Source: Cladobotryum mycophilum
Taxonomy: Eukaryota > Ascomycota > Sordariomycetes > Hypocreales > Hypocreaceae
Direction: 5' to 3'
Length of the DNA: 64,000 nucleotides
Assembly: GCA_036429605.1 (NCBI GenBank)
Contig: JAVFKD010000002.1
Span: 62,001 to 126,000, forward strand
Positions 1 to 11,409 of this stretch are shown here, piece after piece; position 1 is the stretch's first letter, and the number at the start of each line of letters is the position of its first letter. The translations under genes were made by a program, and so were the position numbers. The notes under the pieces were generated by a model. It made no database searches, was not told the DNA's origin, and was given only the letters and a program-made list of their open reading frames with translations.

Positions 1-879
1 GGAGTGTAGTGGCGGTAACTAGCTCTTGATCACCAAAGCATTACAAGTACTTACAAAAGCGCTCGAGATGAATGAGGTAATTGATTACAAATTAGCCTCC
101 ATGGGTGGTCATTAAATTCGCGGGCTTGCAATCTCGGGGGGTTCGTGCCATCTTGGATACAGTTGGCGCTTGTAGTACAGACAGATATCCTTTCGAAGTC
201 TTCAATGCAAGTGACCTAGCGTAATCTACAGATGCAAACCTCTGGCGGCATAATTCGGTAATCATTAGAGCTCTCGGGGCATCTGAGTTGTAGAGAAGAT
301 GGAATAGTATTATGCTAGCCTTGTAAGGTGGTCAGCACACGCTGCCCTTCTAAGTCGCAACATCAGTGGTAGTCTTAATGCGCTCGATGTCAGGGAGAAA
401 ATATCCAATACCTTGTAGTCGCACCTTGGGCTGAGAATGTGGTTTAAAAGTTACATAAGTTACGAGTCTTTACTAAGAATGTCTGGGAATGCTCACACTT
501 CTTCATGCTGAATGTCAAGAATGGTAAATCGTCAAGTTGTTGTGGATTAAACCAACTGCGCAGCGGGAGAATTAAGAATGGCTAGACTGCCATCTGAACA
601 TGCACGCATTGACCATTCCAACCCCGTGTCTTCCACCTTGCACAAGCAGCAGAATCGTATGTGCTGAGCTCTTCGCATACCCCCTTCGTCGTATGCAGGT
701 TAATTCCCAACCCCAGTCACAATGGCATTCTCCGGACAGAATTGGAAGGGCGCTAACTCCTATCCTAAAAATTCGCCTGCATGGGAATTAGTGTAAGATC
801 GCATTCAGAGAACCAAGTGGCACGACCTATGTGTGTGCGCTTCTAAGCTGAATGATAACATTTAGTGCAACCTGGTTCC
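1..879. other. Left edge, no supported gene
   Basis: No open reading frame here has recognisable protein similarity or a convincing exon structure. The stretch may contain eroded upstream sequence of the APH pseudogene that follows, but I cannot align it to that family. Confidence 0.5.
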
Positions 880-1473
880 TGAGATCACAAATGGTCTTCA
901 TCACTTAGTTCGTTTGTTAGAGTTTGAGAATAAGACTCGATGGGTAGTGCGGATTCAGATGACCGAGTCAACAAAAGACTCAGCGGCAAAATTACAAAAC
1001 GAGGTGGATACCATGAGGCTCATCAGAGACCAAACGAATGTACCGGTGTCAAAAGTATTTGCGTTCAAGGTTAATGACAAAAATGACAAAAATCCCATTG
1101 GCACCGCATTCATTTTGATGGAATTTTTATCGGAATCATTGATTGGGAAGGCTCGTGTACACTGCCTTGGGAGTTGCTTAACTTCCCGCTATTCCTGGAG
1201 ACTGCACCTGTCCTAATGGACGCACCATGGAATTATGATAGCAACGGACAGCCGCTTGATAGAGACACAATACTAAGGTGGAAGGAAAGAAGTAAATATG
1301 TGCAGATGGCGGCACAGTTTGAGATTTCTGAACAAACTGACGCCAAACTTTCCGGGGCCCTTGCGGACGAGACGATTCAGAATCTGGCTTATGCAGTAAG
1401 AGTTTATACCAATCCTAGGAAATTGGGTTTGTATCACAAGGGTTTAGACCAATATCAGGATGTCTGGCCATGA
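880..1473 (+). pseudogene. APH-family phosphotransferase, internally deleted pseudogene
   Basis: The N-lobe of a fungal aminoglycoside-phosphotransferase-like (APH) kinase is readable from about 880: a strand ending in TRWVVRIQM, then KLQNEVDTMRLI and FILMEFL. Immediately after FILMEFL the frame jumps (near 1130) to GIIDWEG, which is the metal-binding segment of the family, followed by a typical C-terminal tail ending at the stop at 1471-1473. The catalytic HGD loop and the sequence around it, which normally lie between these two blocks, are missing. The deletion also changes the reading frame, so no active kinase can be made. No start exon was found. Family assignment rests on these motifs; the original substrate is unknown. 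Confidence 0.7.
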
Positions 1474-2069
1474 CCTTTTAACCCAACTCTATAATAGGTA
1501 CTATGGTTTTCTCACTGGACTTTTGCGATATAATTGGTAGATAGTGTACCGACTTTGGTGTCCAGGCTAATTGTCAACATTGATGAAGACGAACGAATCC
1601 AATGTGCCACTTTATCCTCATGAGCGATATTTGCCTCGTCAAGCTTAGTGAGCGCCCGCCCGGTATACGATTTGGTATCCATGGTAGACATAATGAACAG
1701 AGCTCTATATCTCGTGAGAAATTTACCCTACCCACAAGAATCTAATTTAATCCTCTTCCTGCAGTATACGCAGGTAGTCGATGCGGCTCATGCCCCGAGC
1801 ATCCGTTACTGCCACGATATGTTGTGAGTGGGGCGTCGGCGCATAATATTAGTCAGGCTGGAGAATATCAGTCAGTATTCTTGTTGTCTATAGTCACACA
1901 TCCACACAACAGCTGAGCTGAAGAGAATAGTGCTAGTAAATATTTACCTGTAACTAACACCGTTCTCCATGGATGTTTTTTGCCTGAGAGTTGACTGCCA
2001 TATCAATGTACTCGCTCGTATGTGTAGTCGCATTACAAGATTATCAGATTACTCCATAAGTGCCCGGTG
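1474..2069. other. Intergenic, nothing recognised
   Basis: Spacer between the APH pseudogene and the 3' end of the intact APH-type gene. No coding or structural signal seen. Confidence 0.5.
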
Positions 2070-3289
2070 CTACTCGAACAGGCATTCAAGCTCATGGCCT
2101 TCAAAGCCCTTGGGGTCCTTCTTCCAAGCCTTGAGTAACACATCTTTCCCAACTTTGGCCACTTGCTCAGCCTGTTCGGTCGTTCCCCATCCAGGTGTAG
2201 TTGACCCAAAACAAATCAAGTGTGCTCCTACATGAAGGATGGTGCGAAAGATAAACTCAGCCCCTACTTTTCCATATCCTTCCATGAAGCCCTGGATAAC
2301 CCACAACCCGGCGTCAATGTCCTTGTACAGTTTCAGTTCCCATAGCTCCGCAATAATTTGGCCCAAGTCTTCGGGTTGCACGCCGAGCTGCGACATTTCC
2401 CAATCCACAATTCTAACATGGATTTGACTGCCATCCTCAATGGCCGTGTTGGGTAGCAGTACGCTATGAAAAATTAAGTTAGCCATTGACGGCATAGCTG
2501 GCAGGGTGCTTTGGCATACTTTCCGGTCCAGAAATCTCCGTGAATGACATGCAGATTAGCTTCATCTTTTAGCTCACCAGAAGCCATCTCCGCAATCTGC
2601 TGGAGCACGTCTCTGGAGTCCTCCAAAATGGACGGATACTTGCCCACCATCCCAAGCAGCTGGTCGTAATTTACCATCTTCTTAATCTTTTGCATATCCT
2701 TGTTCCTGGCGAATATCTCACGAAGGCCACTGTTAACTGGCTGCTGACTCCAGTCGTGAAACGTGCGCAGCCATTTGCCAAGACACCGCCCAAGCTCGAT
2801 GCACTGGGGCTTGAGGGCTTCCGGGGTGGGCGCCTTGTAATGCTCGATAGCATATTGCTTCAGACTCACAGCATTGGGTAAGTACTCTTGGATCTGAGTG
2901 CTGGTCTCGGGGTTAAAGTAAAATTGCTTGGGAGTTCCAACTTGGAAAGCGCGAGACGTTGAGTGCGGGAGCTGGGAGAGAAAGCGAAGAGACTCCACCT
3001 CAATTTGCTATTCAAATCAGCACGGGATTATCGGGCAGTGTTTTGTATTTCCAAGACGTACGCAGCGGGTCATAGTCAAGGCAAAATCGGGACTCAGAGC
3101 GACATATGCCTCGCCGTGTTTGATGGCGACATCCGTCGTCCCATTTGACAGTGGATTTCGAAGTTTTGCATGATATATGAAATTTGCATTGCCTCCTGTG
3201 AGTGGTCTTAGGGAAGAAACTGCATAAGCCGTGCCGTCCAGCTCAGCCTTGACTGCAGTTTCAATCTCTGCGGCGGTCTTGATTGTCAT
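2070..3289 (-). CDS. APH/choline-kinase-type phosphotransferase (366 aa, 3 exons)
   Basis: Exons on the minus strand are 3289-3062, 2998-2520 and 2463-2070; introns of 63 and 56 bp have GTACGT...TTGAG and GTATGC...CATAG borders. The exons sum to 1,101 nt, giving an intact 366-residue protein. It has a Gly-rich N-lobe (LTGGNANFIYHAK), the catalytic motif HGDFWTGN (formed across intron 2) and the metal-binding motif DWE about 20 residues later, all diagnostic of the APH fold. The layout also recalls methylthioribose-kinase-like fungal proteins, so a small-molecule kinase is likely, but the substrate cannot be read from sequence. No signal peptide is seen, so it is probably cytosolic. It lies beside a dead relative at 0.9-1.5 kb that belongs to a different APH subgroup. 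Confidence 0.85.
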
Positions 3290-4263
3290 AGCTTAGGTAG
3301 ATTATAATAAGAGAGGAGGTCGTATCATGGATGAGCTTCCGAGAAAGAGAGGAAATCACAAGCACCTGTCGCTTGAAGAACGCAAATATTCGCACTTTGC
3401 CTCGCGCTTTTATGCCGTCGTTGATAAATATGGACAAGTTTCTGGAGTAAAATACTAGGCACTGCCAGGAAGGTAATTTCGTTATTTCCTATGACTCAAT
3501 AATGACTATCGTTAGGATGCATGACAATTCAAGCTTCCAATCCAATGGCCTGAGAATCTTTGGCCGGAGTGACTCACTGAACCTGCAGATAGCGCCACTT
3601 TTACAAGGGTTTGGCAGTGCTGCTACAGTTATACGACGAAAGGCTGCGCTCACCACCCCTGCTAACCTTGCCGCGGGTTTCTGGGCGTAGGCTTGTCACC
3701 TTATTGCACTAAATCGCAGTTAGTACAAATGGAAGATCCCTCCAATGGATGTCACTTCTTCATACACCGTAGGTTGTAAGAAACGCGAACACGCGGGGGA
3801 ATAACGCGCCCTTTGGCCAATGGAAATAGACCCCTCCTTTGGATTGTCTGAAGACGAAGCTGCAGATTGCCTAACCTCATACTAAGCGAGGAGACTACCC
3901 TGTATGTACAACAGCCCAGACTATATGAGTCATCTGCACGATGCGTTAATTGCAATTCCTTGGAGTAATATTGACATCGATGGGGGGTAGTAACTTGGAT
4001 CTGAGGGTGACTTTTGCCATGTCGGGGTCATTGGCTTTGAAATCGATGGGAGCTGTGTTTTAATCTAAATTTGCTCACACAGCAAGGTGCTTAGTATGAA
4101 TGGTAAGAATGAGGGGTTGTGCTGGACAGAGGTGGCCCTAGAGTGTATTTTATAGACCACAACGACGAAATACTAGGTAGTCTTATTGATTTACTACACG
4201 CTACTACATATAAACTGTTGTGCTAAGTTATTTCTCGTTTCAGAGAGAACGTTAGGAGCGTCT
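3290..4263. other. Intergenic, nothing recognised
   Basis: Between the start of the APH gene and the 3' end of the dehydrogenase. Small open frames are present but lack homology or splice context. Confidence 0.5.
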
Positions 4264-5345
4264 TCAGGCCTTGACTCCGGTTAGCTTAGCGCTCAGCTCC
4301 CACAACCTATCTTCCTCTGCAACCTGTCCTTTGACCCATGATGCAGCTGCAGAGCTCATGGCTGTAAAAAAGTCACCAGTCTTCTCGGGAGCAATGGTAC
4401 AGTCATGGAGATACTCTCCCCCTTTCCCTCCCAAACCTTGCCAACTGCGGCCCATAGGATCGTCGCACAGCCCTGCTCTGCACTTTGCATGTTTGGAACA
4501 ACTTTAGGGTCTTTTTTAAAGTTTGCCACCGTTTCTGTGTTCGTGAATGCTAGCAGCCCTGTCCAAATGCCTCCTGGGCCGAGTGATAGTCCGTGCACAC
4601 CGCGTGGTCCATAGACACGGTCAATGTAGTTGGCCATCCAGATGTTGGCCGTCTTGGATTGACCATATGCGAGACTCCCATTGTAAGTCTCAGGCGTGTA
4701 GTTGTAATTGTCAAAGTCGACCTGAGAGTACCTATGGGAAGAAGATGAAACGTTGATCACTCGGGAAGCGAAGTCGAGGCTCGCGGCAGCTTCCAGAGCG
4801 GGCAGAAGCAGAACGGTGAGAAGGAAATGGGCCAGATGGTTCACGCCAAACTGCCGCTCGAATCCGTCGGTGGTTTTGCTATAAGGGGTGTTCATAATAC
4901 CTTGAGGCGGTGGACGGGTCATTCAGTAGCCTCTTGAGCGCTGTTGTAAGTCATACATACCAGCATTGTTGATGAGAACGTTAAGCTTGCTGCTTTTGGC
5001 AAGGAAGTCGTTGGCTGCACCTCTAACAGACTCAAGCGAGTCCATGTCCATGATGATCACTTCCAGCTTTCCTTTCCCCTCTGACTTTGACAAGATATCT
5101 TGACGGACTCTCTCACCCTTGGCAACATCACGAGCCGTAAAGAATACGTCGGCACCAGTTGCATGCATGGCCCGGACAGTCTCCAGTCCAATGCCGTTGG
5201 TACCACCTGTGATTAAAACCACTTTGCCTGAGTAAGCAGCAATGGCATTATTGTCTTGAACGACTTGGAATCCGGTTGGACGCTGGTCACCGACACCAAG
5301 GGGTTTGGCGTAGAGGTCGATATATGGGTTGAGTGGGTTTGTCAT
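4264..5345 (-). CDS. Short-chain dehydrogenase/reductase, with a 1-base frameshift
   Basis: Classical SDR oxidoreductase. The NAD(P)-binding motif TGGTNGIG, the NNAG motif, the catalytic Ser in VSSSSHRY and the YGQSK Tyr-Lys pair are all present, and the fold continues to a retinol-dehydrogenase/WWOX-like C-terminus. I place the start at 5345 (CAACATGAC context); an in-frame ATG at 5513 would add an unusual N-terminus that spans a TATAAAA-like stretch. One intron at 4901-4960 (GTATGT...CTCAAG, CTGA branch) joins NAG to IMNTPY. The two exons total 1,022 nt, one short of a whole frame. The break is at the C run 4418-4422, after which the family tail (GEYLHDC...) reads in the next frame to the TGA at 4264. 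One more base in that run would give 340 aa. It is divergent from a Zn2Cys6 regulator, so co-regulation is plausible. Confidence 0.8.
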
Positions 5346-5988
5346 GTTGCCGATTTTAATCAAAACAGAGCCGGGATGTTTAGAGATTTGTTGGTGTCTT
5401 GAATAATTTACTAGAGAGTGAACTAGAGAGAGGGAGAGAGACTGAACTAGGGACAAGTTCAGGTTTTTATAAGTCAACAATCTCTCATCGTCGACACGAA
5501 TAAAGGAGGTCATGTTGCTGTCCGGGATGGAGATAGGAGTGGCTGGACCTATCGCCGCGGTGATCTCAAAATTCTAATTGTAATCAGCATATTCATTTGT
5601 CAGCGCTTTTGTAGGAGCACATTATGGGTTTACTGTTATTGCTCGTGTATTATTCCAACATATGAATTTGTATGCTAGAAGGAGCGGCTGTTGGAGTGGG
5701 TCTCCCGCTCTTGGCGGGGCGGACATGCCGGGATCACGCCGCTCTCCCCACTAACCAGTTGATCCATGAACGTCATTCCGAATGAACACTCGGGCTATTA
5801 CCACAAGGTTCGTGTCCTGAGAGGAATATCTCGATATCTGCCATCATCTACAAGTACTCTCCACCCCTCCACCCCACCCCGTCCGCTCTGTCCGCTCTGC
5901 CCACCTGCTTACCCATCGCGTAAACAAAGTAAACCGACAATTTAACATTTCTCTGCGTGACAAACGCTTACATCAGATCAATTCTATA
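5346..5988. promoter_or_regulatory. Divergent promoter of SDR and Zn2Cys6 regulator
   Basis: About 640 bp separate two divergent starts. The region holds an inverted CGG-N5-CCG element (CGGACATGCCG, 5720-5730), the classic half-site pair of Zn2Cys6 factors, in a GC-rich block, and further on a direct TCCGCTCTG repeat near 5880. That the neighbouring regulator binds here is inference. Confidence 0.4.
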
Positions 5989-7714
5989 ATGCCGCGTCAA
6001 GCCTCTGCAGCTCAATCTTGCCAGTCCTGCCGGTGTGTATCAAGGTGCCTAATGGTGGTGTGGACGCTAATAAACAATAGGCGGTTAAAACGAAGGTGTT
6101 CAAGGGAAGTCCCAGCCTGCTCACTGGCAAGTATTGTATTCACACTCCTCTTCGCCTGGAAACTAACATGGGAGATGATCAAGTGTGTGCGGTTGAGCAA
6201 GGAATGCCAGTACCCAGCAAAGGCATTGGAGGAAAATTTAGAAGATCAGGACAAAGAGTCTCTCATCCTGATGGTCCAACAGCTCGAACGGCAACTGAAG
6301 CAAAGTCGCCAGACGCCCCAAGACAATATTGCTAGACCCCTTAATCCCTTCCCCACAGCATTTTTCCTGGATCCTGAATTCTTCACGCCGATTGCACACT
6401 CGACATTTAACATTGGTTATCCAATTCCATTGAGTATAATCGATTATCTAGGGAGCGACATGGAACTAATTTGTCAACAATATTTTTCGACTATTCACAC
6501 GTGGTTTCCATTCATGAGCAAGAAAATGGTAGTTAAGAATGTTATGAACTACCAAGATGAACCACAAGCAAGCCTAGCGCTACTCATTGTCTGTATGAGG
6601 CTGGCCTCCGATCTACCTGGCGCTGGTTGTCCCAGTTCACCAGACTATTTATCAGCGAAAGAACTTCAACATTCGTTAGAAGCAGCTGGAAGGATATCAC
6701 TACCACTTTTACAAGCCATCATGCTATTGGGCTTATACGAAATTGGGCATGGAATTCTTCCAGCGGGTTATCTGACGCTTGGACAAGCAGCGCGTGTGGG
6801 AACTCTGATGGGTTTACATTGTCGTAAGAACATCACCAGCCTCTTCAAATCACCTGATACGTGGTCTCTTAGAGAGGAAGAGCGACGTACGTGGTGGTGT
6901 ATCATCATTTTGGAGAACTACATCAACTTGGGCCCAAAGGGGCTGGCATCGGCAACCCCCGAACCATGTCAGGGCCATCTTCTTCCCGTAAACGACAGAC
7001 TGTGGGATATGGGGGAGATTGGCCCTAATGAGTCTTTATATACCATTGGGTTTTCGTCCGTGACAAACATTAGCCAATTTGCTCGCACATCACAAGCTGC
7101 ACACATCCTTGGTCGCGTTCTTTACCATCGCGCCGACTATAACCAACCAGACCGGTTAGATCGTGTCAAGGAAGCGTTGCAACTTCACTACACCCTCTCC
7201 GCACTGGAAAGTTACATTGTCCAGGCTCGGATTGCAGCACTAGAGGAGACTTTGAATTGCTCAATAGACATGGCTCTCTGCTGCTCAGCGCGCCTGACAC
7301 TCTATGATATGTACGGCTGTAACGAGCCCGATGACTTGGTCTACGCGAATCAGTCTCGATATGCTGAGGAATCTGAGATGCAAGCAATATCTCTCAAAAA
7401 TATTGTGGAAGTGGTCAGCGGACCAGTACTCGAGCTGGCACATGGCGTGTTGCTGGCGGAAAAAGGCGGCTTAGAAACGATGAGCCCCTTACTTGTAGAA
7501 TGCATTTATCATGCCGCGACTGAGTGCCAGTGGTTCCTCCGCGAGAATGACAGTGGGATGATGCAGCGGTCATTTGGCATCTTAATTCATGCACTACGGG
7601 TTCTGCATGGTAGATGGAGAGTAGCCGGTCAGTATTAGAGTAAACTGGCATGTTTTACTTCGGCTAATGTTACCAGGAATGTATGTTGAACTACTGGACA
7701 TGTCAAGTCAATAG
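5989..7714 (+). CDS. Zn2Cys6 fungal transcription factor (523 aa, 4 exons)
   Basis: Exons 5989-6032, 6081-6126, 6184-7627 and 7677-7714 give 1,572 nt. Only after the first two introns are removed does a perfect C-x2-C-x6-C-x6-C-x2-C-x6-C zinc cluster appear near residues 10-37, followed by a short coiled-coil-like stretch (LILMVQQLERQLKQ) and a fungal_trans middle domain (around residues 120-400, including ARVGTLMGLHC and REEERRTWWCI). Intron 2 (6127-6183) uses the non-canonical donor GCAAGT with an ACTAACA branch and CAAG acceptor. Intron 3 (7628-7676, GTCAGT...ACCAG) replaces a short read-through end with the usual C-terminal helix (MYVELLDMSSQ). It is a nuclear DNA-binding regulator, most simply of the divergent SDR; its targets are not known. 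Confidence 0.88.
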
Positions 7715-8681
7715 AAGATGTCGTGGTGGATTATCGTCACAATTCAAAGGCTTGCTACAGACTTTTCAGAGGTCGCTCTAGTTTTACGCTTATTCATGTA
7801 GTTGCTGCATCAACAGGCATTGACTCTGCTCATAGGTGGCTGGTGTATTGTTTGATCACTCAACCGACATCCATTGCGTGAAGATATTAGCTTTCCTATC
7901 CCCACCACACTTTGCCAGTTGTTTCATAATGATAAGATGAGAAATGCCAACTCCATTAAGATTATAGAAATAGGGGTCATGCTTTTTAATGCTCTCTCTG
8001 CATCTAGGCCTTGCGCACGTAGATTGGCATCTACTAAAGCCCTCTCCCCAATCCAAATTGCTACATTGACGCGGGTGATCTGCTGCCTTATTAACTCTAA
8101 TTCCACATCCCTGCCCACAAGCTCAGCCCGTAGACACCATCGTTAAGCTATCATAGAGCAGCGTGTTCTCGACCAATGTTCCGTATGATAAGACTGTTGC
8201 AGAGCAGCATTCAAGGCGGCTCGGTGAAAATTTACAGCTCGGACCTTGACGTACAATTTAATTTGTACAACAGGAGAAGGTCGGATTCCACTCAGCTAAA
8301 TGAACTACCACAGTAGTACCCCTTACACTAACAGACCACCGACGAACCGACTGGAGTCTTGGCCTTTGTTAGGCTAACGATGGACCTGCACCTTTCCTGG
8401 ATCCGGATGTGTCTCATTAGCAAGTTTCGGTGAAATTTATAGCCATCCTCTCATTGCGTTTAGTTTTTCTACTCCTGTGCAAATGTGCAACTAAACCAAG
8501 ACACTCACTCCAATGTCTTACACCATTTGCACGACTCTACTCCCAACTTGTACTCCACTGCCACTGTCCACGCTTTGTATTAAATCGGGCTGTCGTCTCT
8601 CTTCATCCTCAATGCCTCTGCCTCTCCATCCTCTAAACCCTTCCTATACAAGATTTTAAGAAACAATAATAATCTCCCATC
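7715..8681. other. Intergenic; promoter of the secreted cysteine-rich gene at its right end
   Basis: No gene seen. The last ~200 bp are pyrimidine-rich with a short TATACAAG stretch at 8644, as expected for a fungal promoter and leader. Confidence 0.45.
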
Positions 8682-8933
8682 ATGAAGTTCTCAATCGCCC
8701 TCACTGCTCTCCTCAGCACCTTCGCGTTGGCCAGCCCAATGCCCGAGGAGCCCACCTTCAGCGCCTCCAGCTGCGCTAACGCTTACGGCACGTTCTCCAA
8801 AAACAACCCCCCGTTGTTCTAGACATAACTAACACATTTTACAGAGGAATGCAAACACACATCCGATTGCTGCTTTGGTTTCGTTTGCAACACCACTCCC
8901 AACGGCGGCAGCAAGCTTTGCGAGTACTTTTAA
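8682..8933 (+). CDS. Small secreted cysteine-rich protein with knottin-like spacing
   Basis: ATG at 8682 opens a clear signal peptide (MKFSIALTALLSTFALAS). One cysteine lies near the end of exon 1. After a CTAAC branch point (8829-8833) and a TTTACAG acceptor (8844), exon 2 encodes five more cysteines including a CC pair, and ends at TAA 8931-8933. In the favoured model the spacing is C-x6-C-x5-CC-x4-C-x10-C, which fits an inhibitor-cystine-knot fold; the precursor is 64 aa. The donor is the weak point: no GT gives the right phase, so I use a GC donor (GCACGT, intron 8788-8844). Another donor or a one-base sequence error in exon 1 remains possible. Such proteins are often effectors or antimicrobial peptides; no specific activity can be claimed. 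Confidence 0.6.
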
Positions 8934-9837
8934 AGCATTGTCGAATGTGTCCTTGAGTATGAATGGATCGTGCTGGTGTTGGCTGCGTCGAAGTTTTGGA
9001 GGTTCTTGAGGACTGTTAGTGACCCTGAGTGTACCTGAGACTCGTACCTTGTTTATACCTAGTAGTTCTTGAACGGAGCATCGGGAGCGATGGAAATGTA
9101 CACATGCAATAATAATCGTATTCTATGAACCACAATAGATACTCACCAAGACCTAATGGATGGGAGTCCCAGTGTTGCTTACCCTAGAACATGTGCACCA
9201 CAGTCACCCGAAACCTGACAGCAAAAAGCATCTCAAATTTCAAGCCTCAAGCTTGAGGACTGCATGGTGCTGCCCCCATATCAATAGACGGGCAACATTG
9301 ACTGAAGACACAGTCTCAGTCTTAGATGAGTCAAGACCCCGAATATCCATAGTCATCTATACAGAGTATCTTCATCTGGGCTACTAGTTCTAGCATATTT
9401 TATTGGTGATTAAATTTAGCGTAACGTTGAGGTCATGTTCTGTGGCTTTAGCGCCTGTAATATAACGCTTTAGCTGTCCACTTGCGATGCAGTCCAAATG
9501 CCCTCCAGCCCAATGTGGGTGGACATTAAGGAGCAGACGTAACGAATCGCTGCTTTACCTTGAGCGTTGACTGCGAGAAGATATCTACGAAATCTGCAAG
9601 GACTACCTACATTGCATGTCAAAGATCTTAGTAATGACCTCGGGGTAGGTGCTCTCATACTGCTTCGCTGCTTTAGTCCAATGGTGCAATCCCTAGGATT
9701 ATTAACGTCATGTGATGCTCTGTAATCTTTACGCTGTTCCTTATTTACTCCAGCAGCGTGAGAGATTTATCTCTCATTCATCCATCATCACGAAACACAA
9801 AAATTTCACGTAAAGGCCTTTTCACCCAGAAAACAAA
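8934..9837. other. Intergenic, nothing recognised
   Basis: Spacer between the secreted peptide gene and the thioredoxin-like gene, with no supported feature. Confidence 0.5.
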
Positions 9838-10235
9838 ATGCCTCTCATTGACGTCGACGTTCCTCCTACCACCACCACCGACACTCACTACGTCGTGTAC
9901 TTTGCCTCCGGCGAGCCTCTTGGTGTCCTGATTGTCGGGACGCCGTTCCCGCTCTTCAGAAAGTTTTTGGAGACGACTCTGCACCCACCGCGCACATTGT
10001 CCGCGTGGGCCAACGCTCTGAGTGGAAGGGCAACCTGCAGAACAAGTATCGCAATGAGCCTTATAACATTCAAGGCGTTCCTACCGTCGTAAAAATAGAA
10101 TATGTAAGCTAGCAATTGGAATATTATTTTGTCTCTAATAGCTAATGTGCTTTGTGCTAGGGCAAGGAGGTGGCACGTCTGGGGGATGAAAGTCAGAATG
10201 AATCGGACTTGAGAAAGCTAATTGCACGTGGGTAA
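9838..10235 (+). CDS. TXNDC17/DUF953-type thioredoxin-like protein, with a 1-base frameshift
   Basis: ATG at 9838 starts a strand-rich N-terminus (HYVVYFASGEP). The active site WCPDC then reads in another frame, followed by the thioredoxin core (HIVRVGQRSEWKG, the cis-Pro segment GVPTVVKIEY) and, after an intron at 10104-10160 (GTAAGC...GTGCTAG), a C-terminal helix ending at TAA 10233-10235. The exons total 341 nt; one extra base at CC 9916-9917 would give SWCPDC and a 113-residue protein, the usual size for this family. These are cytosolic thiol-disulfide proteins. Everything except this one base is well conserved, so a sequence error is as likely as a true mutation. Confidence 0.75.
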
Positions 10236-11409
10236 GATGGCGGTTTGACTGTCTCAATGGTAGCACTAGTGTTACAAGATAATAAAGTCTGGAATGATAC
10301 TCTTACAGTCAAGAGCAGCGCCCACTGCACTCCATCTATTCCACCTTCTTAGCGAGACGTAGGTTCAGGAAGACGTCAGATCTTGGTGATTGGAGAAACG
10401 TGACTATAGAGCAAGACCTTGGGGCCCGGGTAGATGATGTTCAGGGTACCATTGAGTGGAGCATCTGTTACGCCCTCGAACCGGCCCCTGGGTATTTTGA
10501 TGAGACCGCTAAAGAGAGTGAACCAGTCACTGATGACTCCTAATTCTAGATTTTCTGAATAATTTTGTTCGACTACAGGTCTCCTTGCCAACCGCATCCA
10601 CCCCCAGTCCACTGGCTGATAGCGTGTATGTGTCTTTATTTATCTCGTGGTATATTCTGGGCGTTTGCTCTCGTTGAGAGCATGTATTGTGGTAGATCTT
10701 GGCTGGTTCAATGTCTGTAGCTCCCGTAAACCCAATGTCAACCGCGCGCAAGCTACCGATTCCTAGATGGCTGTAGACAAGCGTCTCGTTGCCGTCTTCT
10801 AAGTCGCTCGTTGTATACCCGATCTAAACGACTGTATTCACGAACGATGATTTTTCTCAGGTTGGAGTTTGTCCTCCACTGCTGCTGATATGGAGGTTAA
10901 GAAATATGACGTTGATAAGCCTCTCACACCAAGATAAGGTTGCTCTTACTTGAACGAGGATGGATGGCAAGGGCAAGAGTACGGACCTGACGCATTTGCC
11001 GCCGATGTAAAAATATGTCTCATTGCGATAGGAGCTTTGATCTGTGATCTCGCTTAATAGTTTTGCGTGTATCAATTTATTAACCTACAGAGTCAGGCTT
11101 TGCCGTGACCAGAACTTTGTTTATTTATATAGCAATCTTACATTGTCGTAGCACGGTGGTTGACAGTGAGACTCAACAAGACAAGATGCAATCCTCTATT
11201 AACCAACCCCTCCCCCCGCGACTCAGAACTGGGAACGTCGTTCGAAATCCTTAGTTACCCAAAATTCTGAACTACAACTAACAGGCCAGTCGCTCGGTTT
11301 CGCTTTGATCCATATCAACATCTGTCTCCTACTATCTAGATAACTCTTAACAAGAGCTAGGAATGTCTAACTACAATGACTAGACTTCCCAACTAGTAGT
11401 TTTGAAGCC
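10236..11409. other. Intergenic, with a coding-like minus-strand stretch at 10376-11075
   Basis: On the minus strand, peptides such as YRNETYFYIGGKCVR, GSLRAVDIGFTGATDIEPAKI and FSGLIKIPRGRFEGVTDAPL look like protein-coding sequence but lie in different frames with stops between them. They may be exons of an unrecognised secreted-type gene or a decayed one. I do not recognise the family and no complete model could be built. Confidence 0.25.

Noticed and set aside
2069..2427. Plus-strand open frames over the APH gene
   Set aside because: They are antisense to a well-supported kinase exon and have no homology of their own.
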